A stretch of 64,000 nt of DNA from assembly GCA_964423205.1 (NCBI GenBank), contig CAYRDX010000013.1, positions 16,177 through 80,176 of the forward strand. Direction: 5' to 3'. Position 1 is the first letter of the stretch, and every line of letters starts with the position of its first letter. The translations under genes and the position numbers were made by a program. Positions 26,996 through 35,984 of this stretch are shown here, piece after piece. Source of the DNA: UBA6168 sp964423205 (lineage in GTDB: Bacteria; Bacteroidota; Bacteroidia; Chitinophagales; Saprospiraceae). The notes under the pieces are model-generated. The model did not search any database. It worked only from the letters and a program-made list of their open reading frames with translations, and was not told where the DNA came from.

Positions 26996-27254
26996 GGCTG
27001 TATCAAAAGACCCTTGTGATTTCATTTTGCAGAACGAAATATTATTTCCCGCTGATTTGCCTTTAGGTGTTTTTTTAACCACGGAGACATGGAGACACGG
27101 AGTTTCACGGAGTTCTCTCTGTGGTTCTTAGTGCTCTCAGTGCCTTCGTGGTAAAAAAACGCAGATGCACTCGCTTATTCCGCAGAGCGAATCATCAGCG
27201 AAAATTAGCGGGAAAATCCGCGGAATCTGCGGGAAAATTACTTATGATACAGCC
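26996..27254. repeat. MITE-like element, copy 2 (259 bp) with nested repeat
   Basis: Ends GGCTGTATCAAAAG (26996-27009) and CTTATGATACAGCC (27241-27254) are near-perfect inverted repeats, as in the copy at 4028-4204. Shared inner blocks include GACCCTTGTG, GAACGAAAT/AACGAAACT, and GCGAATCATC...GCGGGAAAATTACTT. This copy is longer because a 90-bp CCACGGAG repeat (27070-27159) sits inside it. It starts 16 bp after the bamA stop codon. Confidence 0.85.
27070..27159. repeat. CCACGGAG interspersed repeat nested in the MITE
   Basis: TTTTTTTAACCACGGAG at the left and CTTCGTGGTAAAAAAA at the right are imperfect inverted ends. The middle repeats ACGGAG and CTCTGTGG. Related degenerate copies are at 40440-40525 and 49727-49800. 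Confidence 0.75.
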
Positions 27255-27457
27255 CCAAATCCGGAGTAAGCAGCGAGGGTCTGACGCATCAGTAAGGCCC
27301 TCGTTTGTTTTTGACATCGTAGCTTTCCGGGCCATTTATCCTTCATGTCTGTCCAGCAAAGCCCAATAAACATCTAAACCAATTGGTTTGCATAGAATGG
27401 AAAAGATTACCTTTGCGGCACTTAAAAAAAAGCGAAGTGCTGTGGCAGAATGCATCG

Positions 27458-27486
27458 GTTTCACCTGTTGCTGTAATGTAAATTTG
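27458..27486 (+). promoter_or_regulatory. Predicted promoter of yidC
   Basis: An exact -7 box TAAATTTG (27479-27486), 44 bases before the yidC ATG, with a weak TTT at ~27458. A second exact box TACCTTTG (27408-27415) with TTTG at 27387 lies further upstream and may be an alternative promoter. Confidence 0.55.
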
Positions 27487-27530
27487 CACCCTTCTACTTT
27501 GCGCTTGTTTAACAAACAGAACTCACCTTA

Positions 27531-29450
27531 ATGGATAAGAATACAGTAGTAGGATTCCTCCTCATTTTCGGGCTGCTCATTTTATGGCAGATCATGATGG
27601 CTCCTGATCAGCAGGAATTGGCCAAAATGGAACAAGCCAGATTGGATTCGCTTAGGGGCTTGGAGCAAAGACGTGCCGATAGCCTGGCACAATTGCAGAT
27701 TACATCAAGGGCGGCCGGTGAAACTTCTGAACCGGACTCAGCAGCGATGGCTATGCAGCAATCGAAAATGAAAGAGGAATTTGGTCCTTTCGCTGCTGCC
27801 GCTGCCGGTACGGAGAAATTTGAAAAACTCGAAAATGACCTGATGCGTGTGTTATTCAGCACTAAAGGTGGCCGGGTCGTGGAGGTTGAACTCAAAGAGT
27901 ATTTCAAGGTAAAACTGGATACAGCTCATAAAGAAGTCAAGTCGCCTCTAAAGTTACTGGAAGATCCGAAAAACAAATTTGAATACCTGATACCAGTGGC
28001 CAATGTTCCCCGTGGTTCAGTCAGTACGCAGGATTTATTTTTTGACATTTCCCGTGAAGGTGATAATACCATTGTATTTAAGGCCGATGCAGGACAGGGA
28101 AGGACATTTGAGCAGGTGTACACCATCGAACCTGGAAGTTATGGCCTGCAATACAGTGTTCGAATGAATGGCCTGCAAAACATCATGCCCCGTGAAACTC
28201 AGGATATCCGGCTCAATTGGGTGAATTACCTCGATAAACTGGAGCAAAACCATACTTATGAACGCAACTTTGTAACGGTTTACTTTAAACCCGTGGACGA
28301 CGGTTATGATTATTGTTCCTGCACTTCCAATGATAAGGAAGAAATGCCTGCGCAAAAAATGAAATGGATTGCCCTGTCCAATCAGTTTTTTGCCAGCGTG
28401 CTTATTACGAAAGATACCCCATTCAGCGGGGCCGTCATGGAAACAGAGACTTATGAACCGGAAAACGACGACCTCAAAAAGGTGGCTGCTGATATCAGGA
28501 TTCCCGTAGGCAATAAGCCAAACTTTGACATGACTCTTTACATGGGGCCCAAAGACTTCGAAACCCTGTCAGCTTATGGTGATGAACTTCAGGATATTAT
28601 TCCATTTGGCAGCAGTATCATCGGTACTGCCAATCGCTGGGTTATCCGCCCATTGTTCAACTTTCTGTCTTCCTTTATCGGAGTGCAAGGTATCGTGATA
28701 TTGGTGCTGACGCTGATAGTGAAACTGCTCTTGTATCCACTGTCTTATAAAATGCTGTATTCGCAATCAAAAATGGCTGCATTGAAGCCTCAACTGACCA
28801 GCCTTCGCGAAAAGTATAAGGACGACCAGAGTCAAATTCAGATGGAAAGTATGAAGCTTTACCGGGAATTTGGGGTTAATCCACTCGGCGGTTGTTTGCC
28901 GGTGATCATTCAAATGCCGGTTTGGTTTGCATTGTATCGATTCTTCCCGGCCAGTATTGAGTTCCGTCAGGTTGATTTCCTATGGGCAACTGACCTTTCC
29001 AGTTATGATGCCGTATTCTGGCTGCCTTTCGAAATTCCGTTTTATGGCCAGCATGTGAGCCTCTTCACGTTGCTTTGGGTTGTCACAACACTGATGTACA
29101 CCCATTACAACATGAAAATTATGGACATGAGCAGCATGGGTGGCGGAATAAATGCTTCCATGATGAAGTGGATGCAGTACCTCATGCCAGTGATGTTCCT
29201 GTTTTTCTTCAACAATTTTGCTTCCGGACTTACAGTGTACCTGGTATTCAGCAACATCTTAAATGTGGCACAAACCATTCTGACCAAGAATGTGATAATC
29301 GACCAGGATAAGATTAAGGAAGAGTTGGAGGCTTACCGTAAAAAGCCCAAGAAGAAGGGAGGATTCCAGGCCAGGCTTGAGGATGCACTTAAACAACAAC
29401 AAGCCCTGGCCACACAACGAGAGGCCGCAAAAAGCAAAAAGAAGAAATAA
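27531..29450 (+). CDS. yidC: Membrane protein insertase YidC
   Basis: Inserts and folds inner-membrane proteins, alone or with SecYEG. 639 residues: an N-terminal membrane anchor (MDKNTVVGFLLIFGLLILWQ), a large periplasmic beta domain (~60-360), and the conserved C-terminal 60KD_IMP core with SFIGVQGIVILVLTLIVKLLLYPLSYK, LYREFGVNPLGGCLPVIIQMPVWFALYRFFP, and YLMPVMFLFFFNNFASGLTVYLVFSNILNVAQT. A Lys-rich tail (KKPKKKGGF..AAKSKKKK) probably binds ribosomes. All are normal for Bacteroidota YidC. Confidence 0.97.
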   Translation: MDKNTVVGFLLIFGLLILWQIMMAPDQQELAKMEQARLDSLRGLEQRRADSLAQLQITSRAAGETSEPDSAAMAMQQSKMKEEFGPFAAAAAGTEKFEKLENDLMRVLFSTKGGRVVEVELKEYFKVKLDTAHKEVKSPLKLLEDPKNKFEYLIPVANVPRGSVSTQDLFFDISREGDNTIVFKADAGQGRTFEQVYTIEPGSYGLQYSVRMNGLQNIMPRETQDIRLNWVNYLDKLEQNHTYERNFVTVYFKPVDDGYDYCSCTSNDKEEMPAQKMKWIALSNQFFASVLITKDTPFSGAVMETETYEPENDDLKKVAADIRIPVGNKPNFDMTLYMGPKDFETLSAYGDELQDIIPFGSSIIGTANRWVIRPLFNFLSSFIGVQGIVILVLTLIVKLLLYPLSYKMLYSQSKMAALKPQLTSLREKYKDDQSQIQMESMKLYREFGVNPLGGCLPVIIQMPVWFALYRFFPASIEFRQVDFLWATDLSSYDAVFWLPFEIPFYGQHVSLFTLLWVVTTLMYTHYNMKIMDMSSMGGGINASMMKWMQYLMPVMFLFFFNNFASGLTVYLVFSNILNVAQTILTKNVIIDQDKIKEELEAYRKKPKKKGGFQARLEDALKQQQALATQREAAKSKKKK

Positions 29451-29456
29451 TTATTT

Positions 29457-29480
29457 ATGGTTTTCTGTCCCTAAAACCAT
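29457..29480 (+). terminator. Possible terminator of yidC
   Basis: ATGGTTTT pairs with AAAACCAT, followed by CCTTTT, immediately after the yidC stop. The stem is AT-rich and only 8 bp, so it is probably leaky; the DUF6438 gene follows 10 bp later. Confidence 0.4.
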
Positions 29481-29489
29481 CCTTTTAGC

Positions 29490-30020
29490 ATGAAAACAAC
29501 ATTGCACATACTCCTGCTATTGACCCTGAGTTTTACGGTTGCTTGCCATGCAAACCGAAAAACAGTAGAAACAACAGACAAACCAGATGTTACATCAAAA
29601 AGCGCTCTTTCTGATGAAGGCCCGCCAGTTATTGTTAATGATGAAGTTGCTGGTTATGAAAAAACCCCCTGTTATGGGCAATGTCCCGTTTTCAAAGTGC
29701 GCTTTTACGCCGATGGTAAGGTGACATGGTATGGACACATGAATGTGGAAAGGCTGGGGAATTATGAGGCGAAAGTAGAGCAGAGTGTTATTTCCGGGAT
29801 TCAAAAAAAGGCATTGGAAATTGGCTTTTACAAGTTTGAAGAAGAATACCCTGTCAATTATAAAATTGCCGATCTGCCCTATACCATAACTTTCGTACGC
29901 TATGGGGATAAAGCAAAAGCGGTAAGGAACATGACTGATGCCCCTGAGGCCCTTGTTATGTTTGAAGAGTATCTGGAAGGAATCATCGGTAAGTTGGATT
30001 GGAAGAAGGCAAAAGCATAA
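29490..30020 (+). CDS. DUF6438 domain lipoprotein
   Basis: A 176-residue lipoprotein (signal peptide with lipobox SFTVAC, Cys ~20). The mature part matches the DUF6438 pattern: YEKTPCYGQCPVFKVRFYADGKVTWYG (the conserved CxGxCP motif) and later DLPYTITFVRYGDKAKAVRNM. The function is unknown; the conserved Cys pair suggests a disulfide in the envelope. It follows yidC by 39 bp and may be partly cotranscribed with it. Confidence 0.85.
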   Translation: MKTTLHILLLLTLSFTVACHANRKTVETTDKPDVTSKSALSDEGPPVIVNDEVAGYEKTPCYGQCPVFKVRFYADGKVTWYGHMNVERLGNYEAKVEQSVISGIQKKALEIGFYKFEEEYPVNYKIADLPYTITFVRYGDKAKAVRNMTDAPEALVMFEEYLEGIIGKLDWKKAKA

Positions 30021-30054
30021 ACCTTCGGCTCAAGATTTCAAGAAGCAGATTTTG

Positions 30055-30086
30055 TTGATAATAAATTAGGCAAAGACTTATCTTTG
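30055..30086 (+). promoter_or_regulatory. Promoter of the TPP-riboswitch transcript
   Basis: TTG (30055-30057), 21 bases, TATCTTTG (30079-30086): an excellent Bacteroidota promoter. Transcription would begin around 30092-30094, exactly where the riboswitch P1 stem starts. Confidence 0.8.
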
Positions 30087-30094
30087 CTGCACAT

Positions 30095-30253
30095 CTCATT
30101 TGGGGTGCTTTTTTAGGTAGGCTGTTGGCGTTTGGCTATTGGCTTTTTGCTCTTCAAACTTCCTCCGATAGCTAGCGGAGCCAAACTTCAAACTAAAAGG
30201 GCTGAGATAAAACCCATAGAACCTGCCCGGGTAATTCCGGGAAGGGAAATGAG
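30095..30253 (+). promoter_or_regulatory. TPP (THI-box) riboswitch with expanded P3 loop
   Basis: P1 is formed by CTCATTT (30095-30101) and AAATGAG (30247-30253). The conserved cores are present: GGGGTGC after P1, GGGCTGAGATAAAACCC, then ATAGAACCTG and CGGGTAATTCCGGGAAGGG. The P3 arm (CTTTTTTAG/CTAAAAG) is extended by about 80 bases holding 7-bp TTGGCTN units, TTCAAAC units and a degenerate 18-bp palindrome. It should sense thiamine diphosphate and repress the receptor gene. No clear terminator follows; a 9-bp hairpin (30297-30319) before the ATG hints at translational control. Confidence 0.92.
30163..30180. repeat. Dispersed short palindrome, copy 4 (in riboswitch loop)
   Basis: CTCCGATAGCTAGCGGAG: 18 bp with one mismatched pair, same core as copies 1 and 6. 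Flanked by CTTCAAAC motifs on both sides. Confidence 0.8.
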
Positions 30254-30345
30254 TGCTTGCCACCACAACAGCAGCACTTATCAAGACTGGATTTCAGCGC
30301 GTTCAACCCCTGAACGTGCAAACGTTTAAACTAAATTATCGAGCC

Positions 30346-32880
30346 ATGAAAAGTGCTTTAGTTTTGAGGTATTGGCTGTTGACCATTGGGCTTTTCTCAG
30401 CCATTAGCCTTCACTCGCAAACCTTATTGAGGGGAGTAATTACTGATACCGGTGGAAATTCACTGCCCGGTGCAACCGTAGTATTGCTGGAAACCAAACA
30501 GGGAACCACCAGTAATGAAAGAGGTGAATTTGAATTTATCAACCTAAAAGCTGGTAAATACACCATTCAGGTAAGTTTTGTCGGTTTTAAGGAAATAAAA
30601 AAGGAGCTGACAATACAAAATGGCAAACAGTCCATTTCTCAGGATTTTCAATTGGCAACACAGCCATTTTTATTAGAAACTCTGACAGTATTGGCAACGA
30701 GGGCGGGCGACAAGTCTCCATTCACTTATACCAATGTAAAGAAAGAGGCCCTGCAGGCCAGGAATCTGGGTCAGGATGTACCTTATTTGCTCGATGCAAC
30801 ACCTTCTGCGGTAGTTACTTCAGATGCAGGCGCAGGTATTGGTTATACGGGCATCCGCATTAGGGGCACGGACCCCACCCGCATTAATGTAACCATCAAC
30901 GGTATTCCCCTCAATGATTCTGAATCCCAGGGGGTGTATTGGGTTGACCTTCCGGATTTTTCGGCTTCAACTGAGGATATCCAGATTCAAAGGGGTGTTG
31001 GCACTTCAACCAATGGTGCCGGAGCTTTTGGCGCTACCATCAATCTGAATACCAGTAAAATTCATCAAAAACCATATGCTGAGTTGGCTGGCACCATCGG
31101 TTCGTATGGAACATGGAAAGCTTCCATTCAATTCGGCTCCGGACTTATCAACAGGCAACCAATCCCGAGTTCTCGGGACATGCCCATCAACTCTCAACCA
31201 ACAACCGGCTTCACCCTCGACGGCCGCCTTTCCATCATTCAATCAGATGGTTACATCGAAAGGGCCAGCGCTGACCTGAAGTCATTCTATGTAAGCGGAG
31301 CATGGCTTGGAGAAAAAAGCTCGCTCAGGGCAAATGTCTTTTCCGGTCATGAAATAACTTATCAGGCATGGAATGGTGTTCCTGCTCAATGGGTTGATGA
31401 CGAGAAACTTCGCCGCTACAACGTGAGTGGTACAGAAAAGGAAGGTGAACCACACGATAATGAGGTGGACGACTACACGCAGACGCACTATCAGTTGCTC
31501 TTTAATCATGAAATGAACCGGAACTGGAACATCAGTTTGGCCGGACATTACACCCGTGGTTATGGCTTTTTTGAGCAATACAAAGCTGACCAAAAACCTA
31601 CGCGGTACCTTTTTCCCAACGATCCTCAGGGAAGGCGCTTTGACTACATTCGCCGCCGCTGGCTGGATAATGACTTTTATGGAGGTACCTGGGCACTCAA
31701 CTATACCAGTAATGGTAAAACTTTGCAGGCAACCTTTGGGGGAGCCTGGAATCATTACCTGGGCGACCACTTTGGTGAGATTATTTGGGGTGAAAATACC
31801 GGAGAAATAAAACCTGGCCACCAGTACTACTTTGGTGTTGGTGAAAAGCAGGACTTTACTGTGTTTTCAAAAGTAACCAGAAGTTTTACGCCATTCCTGC
31901 ATGGATTCCTCGACCTGCAATACAGAAGAGTGGTTTATGATATTACCGGAACGGACAATGACCTGCGCGATGTAACAGATGCTGCCGATTATCATTTCTT
32001 CAATCCAAAAGCCGGTCTCTTGTACGACTTGAGCCCTACTGCAACCGCCTATGTGTCATTTGCTGCTGCCAACAGGGAACCCAACAGAGATGACTTCACC
32101 GATGCCCCGGAAAACTCCCGCCCCTTACACGAACGCTTGTACAACACTGAACTGGGGTATCGTAAGAGTCAATCCTCCGGCTCATGGGGACTGAATCTTT
32201 ACCACATGAAGTACAAAGACCAGTTGGTACTCACTGGCAATATCAACGATGTAGGTGATGCCATCCGACGCAATGTGCCAGACAGCTACAGGTTGGGACT
32301 GGAGTTGTATGGTTCCAGGAATCTGAGCAAGTCCTTGTCAGTGGAAGGCAATGCTACACTGAGCAGAAACAAGATTAGAGACTTTACAGAATACATCGAT
32401 AACTGGGACACATGGGAACAGGAGAGTTTTGAACACGGTACTACTGATATTGCCTTTTCCCCAAATCTGATTGCCTTTGGCAAACTAAACTTTACCCCCC
32501 AATTCCTCAATTTGTCATCCCAAAGGGACTCTCATCCTCTCATCTTCTCCCTTTCCGGCAAATACGTCGGAGCACAATTCATGGACAACACCTCCAATGA
32601 AAACGCGGTACTGGATGCGTATTTCGTTTCCGACCTGCAAATTCGTTATGTGTTGAAGGCTTCGTTTGCAAAGGAAATCACTTTGAACCTGTTGGTCAAT
32701 AACCTGCTCGATGCCCGGTATGCCTCTAATGCATGGATTTACCGGTACATTTCACCATCCTACGATGGCAGACCTGACGACCCTTATACCCGACTGGAAA
32801 ACTCCAACACTTATAACCTGACAGGTTATTACCCACAGGCTGGAAGGAACTTTTTGTTGGGGCTGGTGGTGAAGTTTTGA
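30346..32880 (+). CDS. TonB-dependent receptor, predicted thiamin (or precursor) uptake
   Basis: Starting at ATG 30346 (MKSALVLRYWLLTIGLFSAISLHSQ) it has 844 residues. After the signal peptide come a CarboxypepD_reg-like domain (LLRGVITDTGGNSLPGATVVLLE..GEFEF), the plug (ALQARNLGQDVPYLLDATPSAVVTS.. IRIRGTDPTRINVTINGIPLNDSE..GVGTSTNGAGAFGATINL) and a barrel ending in GRNFLLGLVVKF. An upstream in-frame Met would place the start inside the riboswitch region and is unlikely. TPP-riboswitch control of a TonB receptor is an established sign of thiamin uptake in Bacteroidota. No pnuT or other thi genes are adjacent. A 16-bp palindrome inside the gene adds the peptide PSSRD near residue 275. Confidence 0.93.
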   Translation: MKSALVLRYWLLTIGLFSAISLHSQTLLRGVITDTGGNSLPGATVVLLETKQGTTSNERGEFEFINLKAGKYTIQVSFVGFKEIKKELTIQNGKQSISQDFQLATQPFLLETLTVLATRAGDKSPFTYTNVKKEALQARNLGQDVPYLLDATPSAVVTSDAGAGIGYTGIRIRGTDPTRINVTINGIPLNDSESQGVYWVDLPDFSASTEDIQIQRGVGTSTNGAGAFGATINLNTSKIHQKPYAELAGTIGSYGTWKASIQFGSGLINRQPIPSSRDMPINSQPTTGFTLDGRLSIIQSDGYIERASADLKSFYVSGAWLGEKSSLRANVFSGHEITYQAWNGVPAQWVDDEKLRRYNVSGTEKEGEPHDNEVDDYTQTHYQLLFNHEMNRNWNISLAGHYTRGYGFFEQYKADQKPTRYLFPNDPQGRRFDYIRRRWLDNDFYGGTWALNYTSNGKTLQATFGGAWNHYLGDHFGEIIWGENTGEIKPGHQYYFGVGEKQDFTVFSKVTRSFTPFLHGFLDLQYRRVVYDITGTDNDLRDVTDAADYHFFNPKAGLLYDLSPTATAYVSFAAANREPNRDDFTDAPENSRPLHERLYNTELGYRKSQSSGSWGLNLYHMKYKDQLVLTGNINDVGDAIRRNVPDSYRLGLELYGSRNLSKSLSVEGNATLSRNKIRDFTEYIDNWDTWEQESFEHGTTDIAFSPNLIAFGKLNFTPQFLNLSSQRDSHPLIFSLSGKYVGAQFMDNTSNENAVLDAYFVSDLQIRYVLKASFAKEITLNLLVNNLLDARYASNAWIYRYISPSYDGRPDDPYTRLENSNTYNLTGYYPQAGRNFLLGLVVKF
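31163..31178. repeat. Dispersed short palindrome, copy 5 (in coding sequence)
   Basis: TCCCGAGTTCTCGGGA, 16 bp with a mismatch only at the centre, inside the TonB receptor gene. It is read as (I)PSSRD and the frame stays open. Confidence 0.75.
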
Positions 32881-32923
32881 GAGGAATTTGATAGAATTTT
32901 TTCGTATTGATGCGGAAAAGAGG

Positions 32924-32943
32924 AGGCAGCTAATTAGCTGCCT
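32924..32943. terminator. Palindromic hairpin after the TonB receptor
   Basis: AGGCAGCTAATTAGCTGCCT is a 20-bp perfect palindrome, 44 bp after the stop, between convergent genes. It is followed by TCATTTG rather than a clean T-run, so termination is likely but not certain. Confidence 0.6.
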
Positions 32944-33155
32944 TCATTTGTATATTTCCCTTGTTACTCATAGGGGAGTTTTTCCTTATTTTTATTTGTG
33001 ATGGAAATAGCGTCCCTTGTAGCACCAACAGGCATTGGTATTATCCGTTCAGCAATTGTTTCCAAGCCTTTTTTGCTGTTAAAAAGATCAATGATCAATT
33101 CAGTGCCTGGCTGCGAGACATGAAATCTAAAATAACCATAGGGAACACCTCTCTC

Positions 33156-35150
33156 CTAATTCTGTATATAGTAATCATTCCTTATTTCTTCTTTGGATAC
33201 TTCACTTTGATTAATTCTGATTAGCTTTAATTCGCGAACGGGCTGATAAACCAAAGGAACCTGTTCAACCACTACATCACATTTATCCATTCCAAAAGCA
33301 ATTAAATCCGATTGTCCCATTTTTTTCAGAAAGAAATAACTGTTGAGCAAAAGTCCTTCTTTCACGGTAAATTCATTTTCCACTGAAATGAATTTTTCCA
33401 GTACCACGAATTTAAAGTCAGGTTCGGCGTTGTAACGGGTGGAGCCATCAGGTCTGATATGTAGTCTAAGTTCTTTGTTTTTCACTAAATCCTTTACAAT
33501 TCGTTTGAAGTAAATCTCTAATTTCGGCTGCTGTCGGAATCCGATATTAAGGTCAATTCGGATAATCCTGTTGTCGAGAATTTCATTAACCTCGTAATTA
33601 AGTGTATAGGGCTCTGTGGTGTAATTGATGTGAAAGAACCAATACACGTCAGCTCTTTTCGGCTTTTTGGAGAAAATGGATTTGATAATTTTTTCTTCAA
33701 TTTGCGTTTTCCGGTTTGCCTTGGTCAGATATACCAGATGTGTGCTGAATTTAGGGATAGCTATGTCTTTACTCAGTTCTGCAATGATATTCAGATAGCT
33801 GTCCAGGTCAATAAATTTCATTAACCTGTTGTTGATTTTTCTTGCATAAAACCAAACATACATCACAAGGAAAATGAACAATTCAAAAAATAGAAACATC
33901 CACCGTTCTTTAATCTTAGCAATATTGGCAATGAAAAATGATGTTTCAATTATTCCGAAGAAAAGCACTAACGCAACAACTATCCAACCATTCCAGCCCA
34001 ATTTGAAATACAGATAATGAGCCAACAAAATTGTTGTCATCAGCATAGTAATGGTAATGCTAAAACCATAAGCTGCTTCCATGTGAGTAGAATTTTGGAA
34101 GTATAAAATCATCAAAATACATCCAATCCAAAGTATGTTGTTTACACTTGGAATGTATATCTGTCCTTTTACTTCTGTTGGTTGTCTTACTGCTACTCTT
34201 GGCCAAAAGTTTAAGTTCATTGCCTCGCTAATAAGCGTGTAGCTTCCGCTAATCATCGCTTGTGAAGCAATAATTGCGGCTAAAGTTGCAATTGCAATTC
34301 CAAACGGTAAAAACCAATTCGGCATGATTTCATAGAATGGATTTTGTCCATTCAATAAATTTCCTTCGCCTAAATTCATTATCCATGCAGCTTGACCCAT
34401 ATAGTTAAGTAAAAGGCAAACTTTTACTACTGCCCATGTAATACGGATATTTTTTCTACCGCAGTGGCCAAGGTCTGAATACAATGCTTCTGCTCCGGTT
34501 GTAGCCAAAAAAACTGCACCCAACAACCAAAATCCATGAGGATATTCAGTAAGAAATTGAATGGCATTTAGAGGGTTAAGAGCTTTAAAAATAGCAGGGT
34601 GATAGAATATTTGAATCAGCCCTAAAGTTGAAAGCATAGTGAACCAAACTAACATGGCAGGGCCAAAAGTGCTGCCAACTTTATGTGTCCCAAAACGCTG
34701 AAAGAAAAATAATGCAGAAAGAATTAAAACTACAATAGGAACAGTCGGTATTTTTTCAAATCCTTTGAAATTAGTAATACCCTCAACGGCTGATGCGACT
34801 GAAATGGGAGGAGTTAAAATTCCATCAGCTAAAAGCGTTGTGGCTCCAATTATGGTGGGAATGGCTAGCCAATTTCTGTAGCTGCGAATAAGTGCATAAA
34901 GTGAAAAAATACCCCCTTCTCCGTGATTGTCGGCTTTGAGTGCAAGCCAAACGTATTTGATGGTGGTTTGAAAAGTGAGTGTCCAGAACACACAGGATAC
35001 GCCACCATAAACAATCAGTTCACTTATTTCACGCTCGCCAATAATGGCCTTCATCACATATAGTGGCGAAGTTCCTATGTCGCCATATATGATCCCTAAA
35101 GTAACCAGCAAAGAAGTTGCTGTAATTTTTTTTGAGGTAGTGGTACTCAT
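33156..35150 (-). CDS. kup: Kup-type potassium uptake protein
   Basis: A 664-residue K+ transporter of the KUP/HAK/KT family. The N-terminus LLVTLGIIYGDIGTSPLYVMK is diagnostic, followed by ADNHGEGGIFSLYAL, TTLLADGILTPPISVASAVEG, and EALYSDLGHCGRKNIRITW. About twelve membrane helices fill residues ~10-430, and a ~200-residue cytosolic tail follows (VDVVEQVPLVYQP motif region near the end). It is likely a K+/H+ symporter active at low K+. Directly upstream on the same strand are kdpE and kdpD-like genes. The coding sequence looks more AT-rich than its neighbours, a mild hint of transfer. Confidence 0.95.
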   Translation of the reverse strand: MSTTTSKKITATSLLVTLGIIYGDIGTSPLYVMKAIIGEREISELIVYGGVSCVFWTLTFQTTIKYVWLALKADNHGEGGIFSLYALIRSYRNWLAIPTIIGATTLLADGILTPPISVASAVEGITNFKGFEKIPTVPIVVLILSALFFFQRFGTHKVGSTFGPAMLVWFTMLSTLGLIQIFYHPAIFKALNPLNAIQFLTEYPHGFWLLGAVFLATTGAEALYSDLGHCGRKNIRITWAVVKVCLLLNYMGQAAWIMNLGEGNLLNGQNPFYEIMPNWFLPFGIAIATLAAIIASQAMISGSYTLISEAMNLNFWPRVAVRQPTEVKGQIYIPSVNNILWIGCILMILYFQNSTHMEAAYGFSITITMLMTTILLAHYLYFKLGWNGWIVVALVLFFGIIETSFFIANIAKIKERWMFLFFELFIFLVMYVWFYARKINNRLMKFIDLDSYLNIIAELSKDIAIPKFSTHLVYLTKANRKTQIEEKIIKSIFSKKPKRADVYWFFHINYTTEPYTLNYEVNEILDNRIIRIDLNIGFRQQPKLEIYFKRIVKDLVKNKELRLHIRPDGSTRYNAEPDFKFVVLEKFISVENEFTVKEGLLLNSYFFLKKMGQSDLIAFGMDKCDVVVEQVPLVYQPVRELKLIRINQSEVSKEEIRNDYYIQN

Positions 35151-35231
35151 TTCTTAAGATTCTTAAAGGAAGCTGGACAAAGCAAACAACTGCACTCTAC
35201 CAGCTTGGAATTTCGGTGCAAAACTGCAGGG

Positions 35232-35285
35232 AAGTATATAAAGGCACGGTAAAAGAAAGAGGTGGAAGTATAAAGATTTTGTAAA
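35232..35285 (-). promoter_or_regulatory. KdpE-box-like element upstream of kup
   Basis: On the minus strand this reads TTTACAAAATCTTTATACTT, CCACCTCTTTCTTTTAC, then CGTGCCTTTATATAC. The same ~54 bp occurs with few changes upstream of kdpD (37182-37235). The segment TTTATACTT followed by TTTTAC resembles the KdpE site of the E. coli kdp promoter. It lies 82-135 bases before the kup ATG and touches the kdpE stop codon. Confidence 0.65.
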
Positions 35286-35288
35286 AAC

Positions 35289-35984
35289 TCAACTACAGAC
35301 GAACCGGTATCCTACGCCACTTTCTGTCACAATAAATTTTGGCTGGTTTGGGTCGTCTTCAATTTTCTTGCGCAGTTGTCCAACGTACACTCTTAGATAC
35401 TGGGATTGTGTCTGAAATCCAGGTCCCCAAATAACCTTCAATATGAACTGATGGGAAAGCACTTTGCCCACGTTTCTTGCAAAAAGTGTAAGCAAGGCAT
35501 ATTCTGTGGCAGTCAGCTTGATGATCTCTCCGTTCTTTTTAACAGTATGAGCGACAAAGTCAATGGTGAGGTTGTCATAGTCTTTCCAACTGGCATTGTC
35601 GTCCGGACGGTTGGAACGTAATGCAGATCGAATGCGTGCCAGTAGTTCCCCCATGCGGAAAGGCTTGGTGAGATAATCATTCGCTCCGTTATCCAGTGCG
35701 TACACGATTTCATCTTCCGAATTCCGAACAGATAAAATAATGACCGCTCCGGTGTACCATTCCCTTAATTTTTTTAAAACAAGTTGACCGTCTTCATCCG
35801 GCAAACCTAAATCCAGAAGAATAATATCCGGGGGGTGCATTGCAGCAGTGATGAGTCCTGCTTTTCCGCAGTCAGCTTCAGAAATGTGGAAATCGTTTGC
35901 ACTCAGTGTAATTTTGAGAAGCTTCCGGATGGGAGCCTCGTCGTCGATTATAAGGATTGAAGGTTGAATCATGGCTGATATCAA
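35289..35984 (-). CDS. kdpE: KdpE-like response regulator
   Basis: An OmpR/PhoB-class regulator of 231 residues. The receiver domain ~7-120 has the acidic pair IIDDE, phospho-acceptor Asp in IILLDLGLPDEDG and Lys in YLTKPF. The C-terminal winged helix (~135-230) has LTIDFVAHTVKKNGEIIKLTATEYALLTLFARNVGKVLSHQFIL and ends RFIVTESGVGYRF, closest to KdpE. The likely start is MIQPSILIIDDE (35972), though MISAMIQPS overlaps kdpD by 4 bases. It is predicted to control kup and kdpDE through the repeated element, since no kdpFABC genes are present here. Confidence 0.88.
   Translation of the reverse strand: MISAMIQPSILIIDDEAPIRKLLKITLSANDFHISEADCGKAGLITAAMHPPDIILLDLGLPDEDGQLVLKKLREWYTGAVIILSVRNSEDEIVYALDNGANDYLTKPFRMGELLARIRSALRSNRPDDNASWKDYDNLTIDFVAHTVKKNGEIIKLTATEYALLTLFARNVGKVLSHQFILKVIWGPGFQTQSQYLRVYVGQLRKKIEDDPNQPKFIVTESGVGYRFVCS

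Noticed and set aside
32961..33224. 87-codon ORF overlapping the end of kup
   Set aside because: It overlaps the kup 3' end antisense and has no recognisable feature.
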